A program made the position numbers and the translations under genes. DNA of 64,000 nucleotides from Solirubrobacter taibaiensis (GTDB lineage: Bacteria > Actinomycetota > Thermoleophilia > Solirubrobacterales > Solirubrobacteraceae), in NCBI GenBank assembly GCA_027587225.1, contig JAPDDQ010000024.1, positions 1 to 64,000 of the forward strand, written 5' to 3'. Positions 32,299 to 40,314 of the stretch are shown piece after piece; the stretch's first letter is position 1; every line of letters starts with the position of its first letter. The notes beneath the pieces were generated by a model, which saw only the letters and a list, made by a program, of their open reading frames with translations, made no database searches and had not been told where the DNA came from.

Positions 32299-32736
32299 TC
32301 AGTCCTTCCGGGCGCCGTGGGCGATCAGCCCGTAGATGACGAGAACGTCGAGCGAGAACAGCATCGCCGCCCACCAGGGGTAGGCGGGCAGGATCAGCAG
32401 CTGGATCACAGCGTTGACGGCGACGATGCCGACGCCGACCCAGCGAGCGCCTGCCAGTTGGCCGGCGATCGCCAGCGAGGCGGCGCCCTGCGCGACCGCG
32501 ACGAGGATCAACACCCAGCCCCAGGACTTCAGGCCGCCGAGGACGAACTCCGTCTCACCGACGAAGAACGTCGAGTCCGACACCGCGGAGATGCCGTAGA
32601 TCAGGTTCATGATGGCCAGCAGGCCGATCATGGAGGCGCAGAACATCACCCAACTGGGCGAGCTGTCAGCGCCGAGGAAGACGCCCTCCGACGGTCGGTC
32701 GCCCGCCCGGGAGCGTGTGGGTTCGGTCATGCTCAT
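32299..32736 (-). CDS. DUF7144-family membrane protein (paralogue 4)
   Basis: A 145-residue four-helix membrane protein with a longer acidic/basic N-terminus. It shares LIYGISAVSDSTFFVGETEFVLGGLKSWGWVL with its neighbour, and LPAYPWWAAMLFSLDVLVIYGL matches the family ending. ATG at 32736 or 32730 starts it. A weak dyad precedes it within the RDD gene tail. Confidence 0.85.
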   Translation of the reverse strand: MSMTEPTRSRAGDRPSEGVFLGADSSPSWVMFCASMIGLLAIMNLIYGISAVSDSTFFVGETEFVLGGLKSWGWVLILVAVAQGAASLAIAGQLAGARWVGVGIVAVNAVIQLLILPAYPWWAAMLFSLDVLVIYGLIAHGARKD

Positions 32737-32758
32737 GGACGCACGGTACGGCGCCTCC

Positions 32759-32788
32759 GGCCCCCTCCACATCACCCGGATGGAGTGA
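32759..32788. promoter_or_regulatory. Weak island dyad before DUF7144 paralogue 4
   Basis: The right half TCACCC (32772-32777) overlaps the RDD stop codon and GAGTGA (32783-32788) keeps the 24-bp phase, but the half near the gene is degenerate (GGCCCC at 32759). The proximal edge is still 22 nt from the ATG at 32736. Confidence 0.45.
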
Positions 32789-33227
32789 CGTGGATGACGA
32801 GCGTGCGCGCGAGCCAGTCGTGCAGCGCCCGCCTGCGGTCGTCGAACAGGACGGGCAGGAACCCCGCGAACAGCGGGATGATCGACAGCACCAGGCCACC
32901 GAGCCGGATGAGCGCGCGAAAGAAGTGCACCCGGCCGCCGGAGTACGTCACCACCTGCAGCCGCATCAGCCGCATCCCGGGCGTCTGGCCCGTCGCGGCC
33001 CAGAACAGCGCGAAGTAGCCGCCGACGATCATGGCCCAGCCGGCGGCGGCCAGCAGCGCGACCAGCCACTGTGGGCGCAGGTCGCCCACCAGCGACGTCA
33101 CGAGGCCGATCAGCGCGCCGAGCACGAGGCAGATCAGGTTCGCGAACGCCGCGTCGATGGCCAGCGCGGTGCCGCGCGTGGCGATGCCCGCCGTGACTAG
33201 GCGGCTGGGTGCGGCCGTCGCAACCAT
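32772..33227 (-). CDS. RDD-family membrane protein
   Basis: A 151-residue membrane protein of the RDD family: an N-terminal RGTALAIDAAFANLICLVLG segment with the family R...D, helices two and three with TGQTPGMRLMRLQVV, and a final RRALHDWLARTLVI. RDD proteins are thought to act in transport, some as Na+/H+ exchangers; the substrate here is unknown. ATG 33227 lies inside the 3' end of the upstream gene (31-nt overlap), so the two are coupled. Confidence 0.87.
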   Translation of the reverse strand: MVATAAPSRLVTAGIATRGTALAIDAAFANLICLVLGALIGLVTSLVGDLRPQWLVALLAAAGWAMIVGGYFALFWAATGQTPGMRLMRLQVVTYSGGRVHFFRALIRLGGLVLSIIPLFAGFLPVLFDDRRRALHDWLARTLVIHVTPSG

Positions 33228-33766
33228 CCGCGGACCGTGCGCTCCGCGACGTCGTCGAGGGTCTCGGCGCGCGTGCGTACGCCTTGGGCCAGCTCCTCGG
33301 CCATCGTCGTGCTCTGCTTGGTCAGCGCCGCGCGCACCTCGGGGCTCGCGGCGACGTGCTCGATCACGCGCTGGAGCTCCGGGCCCTGCAGCGCGCGGTC
33401 GGTGGCCTGGACCAGCAGCCGGTCCATCTGCGGGCTGGCGATCACGGCCGCGACGGCGGCGTCGAGGTCCACCTCCGCCGCGAGCCGCTCGACGACGTGG
33501 TGCGCGAGCAGCGAGCGCACGATCGCGTCCGGCAACGTGCCGGCGATCACGCGGTCGACCGCCCGCTCGAGCTCCGGCGCACTCAGCAGCTCCAGGGTGG
33601 TGCTCTCGAGGCGTGAGCGAAGACGGGCGCGGACGTACGCCCCTTCGGTGGCCAGCCGGTTCATGCCGGGCAGGCGTACGACGAGGCCGAGCGGCAGCCG
33701 AGCGGTGTCGTACGCCACCTGCGCGACGGCCAGCGCGGCGTCGGCGACGTTCGGACGGGACTCCAT
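33197..33766 (-). CDS. Helical soluble protein of unknown function, upstream of RDD
   Basis: A 189-residue protein, nearly all helical, with no signal peptide. The repeated motif [SA]PEL.R(A/V)(V/I) followed by I....LPDAIVRSLL, and ASPQMDRLL, ASPEVRAAL suggest internal repeats of a short helical unit. It ends in a basic GWLRRPHP. Members of this type often neighbour or fuse to RDD domains, so it may be a partner of the downstream gene. Function is unknown. Confidence 0.78.
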   Translation of the reverse strand: MESRPNVADAALAVAQVAYDTARLPLGLVVRLPGMNRLATEGAYVRARLRSRLESTTLELLSAPELERAVDRVIAGTLPDAIVRSLLAHHVVERLAAEVDLDAAVAAVIASPQMDRLLVQATDRALQGPELQRVIEHVAASPEVRAALTKQSTTMAEELAQGVRTRAETLDDVAERTVRGWLRRPHPAA

Positions 33767-33788
33767 GACGGCGATTGTCCGGCCCCGC

Positions 33789-33831
33789 CGGTGCGCGCAC
33801 ATCACCCGGTCGGAGTGAATCGCGACCACCC
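33789..33831. promoter_or_regulatory. Paired island dyads between RDD-operon and PH-domain genes
   Basis: CGGTGC-N7-TCACCC at 33789-33807 and GAGTGA-N7-CCACCC at 33813-33831, 24 bp apart. The outer edges lie 22 nt from the ATG at 33766 and 24 nt from the ATG at 33856. Confidence 0.7.
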
Positions 33832-33855
33832 GGCCGCGCGGGAGAGTGCCGCACC

Positions 33856-34326
33856 ATGGAACTGCACCCCGACGAGCGGATCGTGTTCGAAGGCCATCCG
33901 TCCTGGCGGGCGGTCCTGAGCTTCTACATCGGCGGTATCGTCGGCGCCGCCCTGATCGGCGCCATCGTCTGGCTCGCCGTCGGCTGGTTCGCCGCGCTGC
34001 TGGTCTTCGCCGTCCTGGTCGCGCTCGTCGTCCTCTTCGGGCTGGTCAAGCGCACCGCGACGAGCTACATGGTCTCCAACCAGCGGCTCTACATCCGGCG
34101 CGGGATCCTGGCCAAGAAGGTGCAGCAGACGAGGATCGACCGCGTCCAGAACGTCAACACGGAGCAGTCGTTGCGGGAACGGCTGCTCCGTGTGGGCACC
34201 GTCGACTTCGACACCGCGGGCAACGACGACTCCGAGTTCCGCTTCGTCGGGATCAGCGAGCCGGCGATGGTGGTCGCGGCCGTGGACCGCGCCCAGGCCT
34301 CAGTCCGCGATCCGAACCTCGCGTAG
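33856..34326 (+). CDS. bPH2-domain (YdbS/YdbT-like) membrane protein
   Basis: A 156-residue protein with two adjacent hydrophobic helices (residues 20-65) and a bacterial PH domain beginning TSYMVSNQRLYIRRGILAKKVQQTRIDRVQNVNTEQSLRERLLRVGTVDFDTAG, the classic pattern for the YdbS/YdbT (DUF304) family. It is membrane-anchored, with the PH domain in the cytosol; function is not established. The 3' end overlaps the convergent small gene by 27 nt. Confidence 0.88.
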   Translation: MELHPDERIVFEGHPSWRAVLSFYIGGIVGAALIGAIVWLAVGWFAALLVFAVLVALVVLFGLVKRTATSYMVSNQRLYIRRGILAKKVQQTRIDRVQNVNTEQSLRERLLRVGTVDFDTAGNDDSEFRFVGISEPAMVVAAVDRAQASVRDPNLA

Positions 34327-34503
34327 GTCCAGCCCGAACTCCTGCACCCGGCCGATCAGGCCGAACAGCGTCGCTTGGTCGACCTGCACCACGCGGATCA
34401 CGCTGACGCCGTCGACGACGCGCACCGCGTGCGGTCGGAAGCCATCGGCGAGCGTGCCGATGTTCCCGGAGATCGTGATCTCGTAGGTCCGCGGGGTAGG
34501 CAC
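34300..34503 (-). CDS. Small EIRVRG-type protein, paralogue 3
   Basis: A 67-residue protein: TYEITISGNIG at the start, VVQVDQATLFGLIGRVQEFGLDLREVRIAD at the end. It keeps the strand/DQ-x2-L-helix/strand layout of the genes at 14863 and 20082 but has diverged. No function is known. Confidence 0.72.
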   Translation of the reverse strand: MPTPRTYEITISGNIGTLADGFRPHAVRVVDGVSVIRVVQVDQATLFGLIGRVQEFGLDLREVRIAD

Positions 34504-34519
34504 CCGCGCATTGTTACCC

Positions 34520-34729
34520 CTAATCCTGAAGCGGATGCATCTTCAGGCACACCAGAAGCAGGTCGTGCTCCAGGATCCGGTGCAGCACGGGCATCAGCGC
34601 GTGCTGGTCACCGTGGCCTTGCAGCTGCGTGTCGGCGCCGCGGCGGCTCACGACCAGCTCGCCGAGCCCGTGCAACAACGCCGGGTCGACCTCGCCCGCG
34701 AGCACCAGTGAGAACGCCGTGCGCGTCAT
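34520..34729 (-). CDS. Small EIRVRG-type protein, divergent paralogue 4
   Basis: A 69-residue protein, FSLVLAGEVDPALLHGLGELVVSRRGADTQ, then GDQHALMPVLHRILEHDLLLVCLKMH. It has the same predicted layout as the other three small proteins (strand, G-x-V, DQ-x2-L helix, closing strand) at low identity. It lies 16 nt upstream of paralogue 3, so the two may be co-transcribed. Confidence 0.6.
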   Translation of the reverse strand: MTRTAFSLVLAGEVDPALLHGLGELVVSRRGADTQLQGHGDQHALMPVLHRILEHDLLLVCLKMHPLQD

Positions 34730-34781
34730 GCGTCAAGAGGATGGGGCGCGCAGGGCCGCCGGACGAGGCTTCCGGAGCGGT

Positions 34782-36875
34782 TCACCCGGGTGAATCGAGG
34801 AGCCCGAGCGCTCGCGCTCGCGCCACGGCCGCCTCGCGTGAATGCACGCCGAGCTTCGTATAGATCGCGCGCAGGTGCGTCTTGATCGTGTTGGGCGACA
34901 GAAACAGCACGGACGCGATCTCCGCGTTGGACCGACCGCTCGCCAGTTGCTCCAGCACGAGGCGCTCCGCCGCGGAGACCGGTTCGCCCGGCGGCGAGGA
35001 GCGCGCGGCCGCGAGCTCCTCGCCGAGCCGTTCGGCGCGTGCGGGCACGACACCCGCGTCGGGACATTCGTGGAGCGTGCCCCAGGCCTGCGCGAGGACG
35101 GCGCGGGCCTGCCGCAGCTCACCCCGCGCCGCGTGAGTGCGGACGAGCACGAGTTGGGCCTGGGCGCGTGAAGCGCCTGGCCCGAGCAACGCGACGGCGC
35201 GCTCGCCGGCCCGTGCCGCTTGCTCGAGCCGCCCTTCGGCGAGCGCGACGACGGCGTCCGCGGCCTGCGCCCGCCCGCCGGCCCGCGCCTCGGCGTTGCC
35301 CGAGCGGCGCGCTTCCGCGAGCGCTTGGTCGGCGCACTCGCGGGCCGCTGCCACGTGCCCCCGCTCGGCGCGGACGGTGGCGAGCACCGCCAGCGCGGAC
35401 ACCAGGCCGTGGGGCCGTCGCGGCGCGAGCGGGTGATGGGCGGCGGCGGCCGCCGCGCGCTCGGCGTCCTGCTCGTCGCCGACCAGCATTCGCGCCTGGG
35501 CCAATGCGGCCAGCGCGACGACGGCGTATTCACCGGTCAGGTCGTCGTCGGCGCTCGCCAGCGCGACCGCGTGTTCGGCGGCGACGGCCATCGCCGGTAC
35601 GTCCCCGTCGTCGGTCACGGTCTTCAGCACCGCGAAGCCGACCTCGTGATAGTCGCTCCAGTTGTCCGATGACCGGGCGCGCTCCGCCGCGGCCGTCAGG
35701 CGCTCGACCTCCGTGCGCGGACGGTTGACGCTGGCCGCGGCGAAGGCCCCCGCCACCGGCAGGCTCGGCCACCGTGCGAGCTCGGTCTCCGGCAGCGCCG
35801 ACAGCCAGCGCACGAGCGTCGCGGCGCGCCCGGTGCGCAAGAGCGCCATGTGATGCCGGTCCACGAGCTCCGCCACGCCGCGGACGTCACCCGCCTCCAA
35901 CGTGTGCTCGACGGCCGGCTCGATCAGACCACGCTCGGCGAACCAGGTCGCGGCCCGTCGCGCCATCTTCGCCGCTTCGTCCGCGGGAAGCGAGGGCCGG
36001 AGCAGCTCGCGCACGAGGTCATGACAGCGGAACCAGCCATCGTGCTCGTCGAGCGCCACGACGAACAGGTTGGCGCGCACCAGCGCGGCCAGCCGGGCGG
36101 CGGAGTCGTCGCGGCCGAGGACGTGGTCGCACAACTCGGGGGACAGCCGCGCGAGCACCGACGTGCACCGCAGGAACTCCCGTTCGCCGCCGCTCAAGCC
36201 GGCCAGCACCTCGGTCGTGAGGTACTCCGACAGGTATCGCGTGGGCAGCCGGTCGGCGTCGCCGCCGCCGCGTAGCCACAGGCGCACGAGGTACACGGCC
36301 GCCGGCCAGCCCTCGGTGCGGGCGACGATCGCGTCCGCGTCGACGTCGCCGCCCAGGAGCAACGTGGCCTCCGCGGCGGTGAAGGCGAGCACCGGCGCGC
36401 GCACCTCGCCGAGCGCGCCGTGCGCTCGCAGGCGCCCGAGCCCGATCTGCGGGTCCGTCCGTGTGATCAGCACCAGCCGCTCGAACACGCGGGCGGCGTG
36501 CCCGAGCGTGGCTAGGCACGCGGGCTCGCGCAGCACGTGCACGTCTTCGAGCACGAGCGGGACCCCGCGCGCGGCCAGCCGGTCGATCGCCGCCTCCAAC
36601 GGCCCTTCGCCGAGCGGCACGCCCAGCGCCGCGGCGGCGTACGTCCACAGTCGCACCGGGTCGTCGTCGGCCGCGTCCAGCGACACCCAGCCCGCCGGCC
36701 GCTCCGCCAGCCAGCTCGCCACGGCCACGGTCTTCCCGTAGCCCGCGGGCGCCGACACGAGCACTACCGCGTGCTCCGCCGCCCGCTCCAGCGCCGCCGT
36801 CACGCGCGGCCGCGGCACCACCCCCGACGGCAGCCGGGGCCGCAGCAGCTTGCTCTCGACGAGCCCGACGCTCAT
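34782..36875 (-). CDS. MalT-like LuxR-family (LAL) transcriptional regulator, copy 2
   Basis: A 697-residue STAND-type activator: opening VESKLLRPRLPSGVVPRPRV, Walker A SAPAGYGKTVAVASW (about residue 40), Walker B PLVLEDVHVLREP, TPR-like helices and a C-terminal LuxR HTH (VLEQLASGRSNAEIASVLFLSPNTIKTHLRAIYTKLGVHSREAAV). It is shorter than copy 1 but of the same class. It stands alone, with no dyad upstream; its own control may lie in the 40 bp before the ATG, which holds an ACAAAACCTA stretch also found upstream of copy 1. Confidence 0.92.
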   Translation of the reverse strand: MSVGLVESKLLRPRLPSGVVPRPRVTAALERAAEHAVVLVSAPAGYGKTVAVASWLAERPAGWVSLDAADDDPVRLWTYAAAALGVPLGEGPLEAAIDRLAARGVPLVLEDVHVLREPACLATLGHAARVFERLVLITRTDPQIGLGRLRAHGALGEVRAPVLAFTAAEATLLLGGDVDADAIVARTEGWPAAVYLVRLWLRGGGDADRLPTRYLSEYLTTEVLAGLSGGEREFLRCTSVLARLSPELCDHVLGRDDSAARLAALVRANLFVVALDEHDGWFRCHDLVRELLRPSLPADEAAKMARRAATWFAERGLIEPAVEHTLEAGDVRGVAELVDRHHMALLRTGRAATLVRWLSALPETELARWPSLPVAGAFAAASVNRPRTEVERLTAAAERARSSDNWSDYHEVGFAVLKTVTDDGDVPAMAVAAEHAVALASADDDLTGEYAVVALAALAQARMLVGDEQDAERAAAAAAHHPLAPRRPHGLVSALAVLATVRAERGHVAAARECADQALAEARRSGNAEARAGGRAQAADAVVALAEGRLEQAARAGERAVALLGPGASRAQAQLVLVRTHAARGELRQARAVLAQAWGTLHECPDAGVVPARAERLGEELAAARSSPPGEPVSAAERLVLEQLASGRSNAEIASVLFLSPNTIKTHLRAIYTKLGVHSREAAVARARALGLLDSPG

Positions 36876-36887
36876 ACGAACAAAACC

Positions 36888-36908
36888 TAAAGGGGTCAGA
36901 CCCTTTAA
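36888..36908. repeat. Diverged relative of the EamA palindromic repeat
   Basis: TAAAGGGGTC-A-GACCCTTTAA: most arm positions pair, and the centre GGGGTCAGACCC is identical to the core of the element at 1145-1177. It fills the 40-bp gap between the ZIP stop and the LAL start and could act as a hairpin between the genes. Confidence 0.7.
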
Positions 36909-36915
36909 GCGGCGT

Positions 36916-37599
36916 TTAAGAGAGGCCGGCGGCGACCGCGAAGCCGAGGACGGTGACGAGGCCGGCGATCTGGCCGGCTTTCTTGGTGGCGTCGGGGATC
37001 ATCGAGTCGACGAGCATCACCAGCAGGGCGCCGGCGGCGAAGCCGTTGATGCCGGCCTTGAAGTCGCCTGAGGTGGCGTCGGCGATGGCGAAGCCGGCGG
37101 TGGTGGCGAGCATGCAGACCACGGCGACGGCGCCCCACATACGCATGATCGTGGCCTTCGAGCGCTTCGCCTTGCGGAGGTCAGTGGACGCACCGATGGC
37201 CTCGGGGAGGTTGGAGACGAAGATCGCGGCGAGCAGGCTGATCGAGATGCCTTCGCCGCTCGCGAGCCCGATGCCGAGCACGGCCTGCTCCGGGATGCCG
37301 TCGAGCAGGGCGCCGAGCGCGAGCGCGGCGCCCGCGCCGGGTACCCGCTTCTCGACGACCCGGTCGAGCGTGAAGTAGGTCAGCGCGCCGAGCGTCAGGC
37401 CGATCGCGACGGGCACGCCGCCGGCGAGCTGCAGGCCCTCCTCGAACAGGTCGAACGACACCGCGCTGATCAGCGCGCCCGCGCCGAACGCCAGCACGGC
37501 GCCGACGAGCTTGTCCGGCCACTCGCGGGCGAGTCCCAGGAACCCACCGATCACGAGCGACGCGGCGGCGACGGCGCCCCAGAGCAGCGCGGTGAGCAT
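36916..37599 (-). CDS. ZIP-family metal transporter
   Basis: A 227-residue ZIP protein, probably for zinc or iron uptake. Eight helices are visible. The binding-site helices read ALLDGIPEQAVLGIGLASGEG (H replaced by D/E-type text at the usual HxxxE place) and SNLPEAIGAS (keeping the N-x2-PE motif). The replacement of the normal metal-binding His in the first motif is notable, so specificity is unsure. It stands between the arylsulfatase and the LAL gene. Confidence 0.85.
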   Translation of the reverse strand: MLTALLWGAVAAASLVIGGFLGLAREWPDKLVGAVLAFGAGALISAVSFDLFEEGLQLAGGVPVAIGLTLGALTYFTLDRVVEKRVPGAGAALALGALLDGIPEQAVLGIGLASGEGISISLLAAIFVSNLPEAIGASTDLRKAKRSKATIMRMWGAVAVVCMLATTAGFAIADATSGDFKAGINGFAAGALLVMLVDSMIPDATKKAGQIAGLVTVLGFAVAAGLS

Positions 37600-37604
37600 G
37601 CGGC

Positions 37605-37647
37605 GGAAGCTACTCCTTCACCCGGCCCGAACGATGAGCGCTCATCC
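37605..37647. promoter_or_regulatory. Paired island dyads between ZIP and arylsulfatase genes
   Basis: GGAAGC-N7-TCACCC at 37605-37623 and GAACGA-N7-TCATCC at 37629-37647, 24 bp apart. The sulfatase ATG (37670) is 22 nt away, but the ZIP ATG only 5 nt, so on that side the promoter use is doubtful. Outer halves are degenerate. Confidence 0.55.
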
Positions 37648-37669
37648 GGGGGCGCGGGAACGTGCAGGC

Positions 37670-40018
37670 ATGCACTCGCGCGATGTGTTGCCGATCCCCG
37701 ACATCCCGGCGCCGAACCTGACCACGTATGACGCCAAGGATCCGGACACGAGCTACCCGCCGATCCACCCGCTGCTGCCGCCGGAGGGCGCGCCCAACGT
37801 CGTGGTGATCCTGATCGACGACGTGGGCTTCGGCGCGAGCAGCGCGTTCGGCGGTCCGTGCTCGACGCCCAACTTCGAGCGGCTGGCGAAGTCCGGGCTC
37901 AAATACACGCGCTTTCACACGACGGCGCTGTGCTCGCCGACGCGCTCGGCGCTGTTGACCGGCCGGAACCACCACAGCGTCGGGATGGGCAACATCACCG
38001 AGCTGGCGACGAGTGCGCCGGGCAACAACTCGATGTGGCCGAACACCGCCGCGCCGCTGGCCAAGATCCTCAATCTCAACGGCTACAGCACCGCGCAGTT
38101 CGGCAAGTGCCACGAGGTGCCGGTGTGGGAGACGAGCCCGATGGGCCCGTACCGCCAGTGGCCGACCGGCATGGGCTTCGACTACTTCTACGGCTTCCTC
38201 GGCGGCGAGACCAACCAGTGGTATCCGGCGCTCTATGAGGGCACGACGCCGGTCGAGCCGTGGGGGACGCCGGAGGACGGCTACTACTTCAACGACGACC
38301 TGTCGGCGCACGCGATCAAGTGGATGCGCCAGCAGAAGTCGCTGATGCCGGACCGGCCGTTCTTCGCCTACTACGCGCCCGGCGCCACGCACGCGCCGCA
38401 CCACGTGCCCAAGGACTGGGCGGACAAGTACGCCGGCATGTTCGACGACGGCTGGGACGCGCTGCGCGAGCGCACCTTCGCGCGCCAGAAGGAGCTGGGG
38501 GTGATCCCGCCCGACGCGGAGCTGACCGTGCGCAGCGCCGGCATCCCCGCCTGGGACGACGTCGACGACGAGATGAAGCCGATCCTGGCCCGCCAGATGG
38601 AGGTCTACGCCGGGTTCCTGGAGAACACCGACCATCACATCGGCGAAGTCTTGAACGCGCTCGAGGACCTCAAGATCCTCGACGAGACGCTGATCATCAC
38701 GATCATCGGCGACAACGGCGCTTCCGCGGAAGGCTCGCTGCAGGGCACGTTCAACGAGATGATCACGCTCGGCGGCTTCGGCGCGCTGGAGACGCCGGAG
38801 CTCCTGCGGACCAAGATCGACGCGCTCGGCGGCCCGGAGGCCTACAACCACTACGCGGTCGGCTGGGCGCACGCGATGGACACGCCGTATCAGTGGACCA
38901 AGCAGGTCGCCTCGCACTTCGGCGGCACCCGCAACGGCACGATCGTGCACTGGCCGGCCCGGATCGAGGCGCGGGGCGAGATGCGCAGGCAGTTCCACCA
39001 CGTGATCGACGTGGCGCCGACCATCCTCGAGGCCGCGGGCCTGCCGCACCCGACGTTCGTCAACGGCGTGATGCAGAAGCCGATCGAGGGCGTCGCGATG
39101 AACTACTCGTTCGACGACGCGGCCGCCCCGGAGCGTCACGAGACGCAGTACTTCGAGATGTTCGGCAACCGCGGCATCTACCACAAGGGTTGGACCGCGG
39201 TGACCAAGCACCGGACGCCGTGGAAGACGGGCGTGGACGCGAAGGTCCCGGCCTTCGACGACGACGTCTGGGAGCTCTACGACACGACGACCGACTGGAC
39301 GCAGGCGCGCGACCTGTCCGCCGAGCACCCGAAGAAGCTGCACGAGCTGCAGCGCCAGTGGCTGATCGAGGCCGTCAAGTACAACGTCGTGCCGCTCGAC
39401 GACCGCTTCGCCGCACGCGGACTGCCGGAGGAGGCCGGGCGCCCGGCGCTGGTGAAGGGCAAGCGTCAGCTGCTGTTCGGTGGCATGGGCCGGCTGACCG
39501 AGTCCAGCGTGCTGTGGATGAAGAACACCTCGTTCTCGCTGACCGCCCAGCTGAAGGTGCCCGACGGCGGGATCGAAGGCGTGATCCTCGCCCAGGGTGG
39601 CGTGTCCGGCGGGCACAGCCTGTACGTCAAGGACGGCAAGCCCAAGTACGCCTACAACTTCTTCGGGCTCGAGGAGTACCTGATCGCGGGGACCGAGGCG
39701 GTCCCGCCGGGTGACCATCAGGTGCGGATGGAGTTCGCCTACGACGGCGGCGGCATCGGCAAGGGCGGTGACGTGACGCTCTACATCGACGGCGTGTCCG
39801 TCGGCAGCGGGCGTGTCGAGCAGACCGAGCCGTTGTACTTCTCGGCGGACGAGACGTGCGACATCGGCGACGAGTTCGGCTCGCCGGTCACGCGCGACTA
39901 CGGCGCGAAGAAGTGCACCGGAGAGGTCGAGTGGGTCGAGCTCGACCTCGGCCTGGACGACCACAACCACCTGATCCGGCCCGAGGACCGGGTCAACCTG
40001 GCGATGGGCCTGCAGTGA
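37670..40018 (+). CDS. Arylsulfatase (type I, formylglycine-dependent), copy 1
   Basis: A 782-residue sulfatase. Metal-binding VILIDDVGFG near residue 45 and the active-site motif CSPTRSALLTGR (C-x-P-x-R, about residue 85, the FGE target) are canonical, followed by GKCHEVP and IIGDNGASAEG. Residues from about 600 to the end form a beta-rich, lectin-like domain (SFSLTAQLKVPDGGIEGVILAQGG). No clear signal peptide is visible, so it may act inside the cell or leave by a non-Sec route. It is closely related to the sulfatase at 47503. The FGE gene at 42680 would activate it. Confidence 0.93.
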   Translation: MHSRDVLPIPDIPAPNLTTYDAKDPDTSYPPIHPLLPPEGAPNVVVILIDDVGFGASSAFGGPCSTPNFERLAKSGLKYTRFHTTALCSPTRSALLTGRNHHSVGMGNITELATSAPGNNSMWPNTAAPLAKILNLNGYSTAQFGKCHEVPVWETSPMGPYRQWPTGMGFDYFYGFLGGETNQWYPALYEGTTPVEPWGTPEDGYYFNDDLSAHAIKWMRQQKSLMPDRPFFAYYAPGATHAPHHVPKDWADKYAGMFDDGWDALRERTFARQKELGVIPPDAELTVRSAGIPAWDDVDDEMKPILARQMEVYAGFLENTDHHIGEVLNALEDLKILDETLIITIIGDNGASAEGSLQGTFNEMITLGGFGALETPELLRTKIDALGGPEAYNHYAVGWAHAMDTPYQWTKQVASHFGGTRNGTIVHWPARIEARGEMRRQFHHVIDVAPTILEAAGLPHPTFVNGVMQKPIEGVAMNYSFDDAAAPERHETQYFEMFGNRGIYHKGWTAVTKHRTPWKTGVDAKVPAFDDDVWELYDTTTDWTQARDLSAEHPKKLHELQRQWLIEAVKYNVVPLDDRFAARGLPEEAGRPALVKGKRQLLFGGMGRLTESSVLWMKNTSFSLTAQLKVPDGGIEGVILAQGGVSGGHSLYVKDGKPKYAYNFFGLEEYLIAGTEAVPPGDHQVRMEFAYDGGGIGKGGDVTLYIDGVSVGSGRVEQTEPLYFSADETCDIGDEFGSPVTRDYGAKKCTGEVEWVELDLGLDDHNHLIRPEDRVNLAMGLQ

Positions 40019-40024
40019 CGCGGG

Positions 40025-40303
40025 TCAGCCGAACACGCGCGGGCGGATGTCCTCGCCCCGCGCGGCCAGATCCCCGAGCTCGGAGATGAACTCGATCAGG
40101 TTCAGGTCGGGTGGTCCGAGCTCGCGGGCGTGCTGGAAACCGGAGGCCCGCGCGCCGAGCGCGATGCCGACGAGGCGCGCGATCAGATCGTCAGCGGCCT
40201 CTTGGAGCGAGAACCCCACGCCGTAGGTCAGTCCGGCGAGCGTGAGGTGACAACGGCCGGCTGACTCCCGCAATGACAGTCCCGGCGACCAAACATCAGA
40301 CAC
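40025..40303 (-). CDS. Small hypothetical protein between two sulfatases
   Basis: Up to 92 residues, on the strand opposite both sulfatases. The text LTLAGLTYGVGFSLQEAADDLIARLVGIALGARASG reads as a well-formed amphipathic helix, and the third codon positions are GC-rich as in its neighbours. The GTG at 40303 would overlap the RBS region of the divergent sulfatase; later in-frame starts exist at 40273 (TTG) and 40219 (GTG). Function unknown, existence moderately sure. Confidence 0.5.
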   Translation of the reverse strand: MSDVWSPGLSLRESAGRCHLTLAGLTYGVGFSLQEAADDLIARLVGIALGARASGFQHARELGPPDLNLIEFISELGDLAARGEDIRPRVFG

Positions 40304-40314
40304 AAGGAGTGGTA

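Noticed and set aside
34781..34794. Perfect palindrome TTCACCCGGGTGAA at the end of the second LAL gene
   Set aside because: It contains the island half-sites, but with no spacer, at a gene end and not 20-26 nt from a start. I do not count it as a site.
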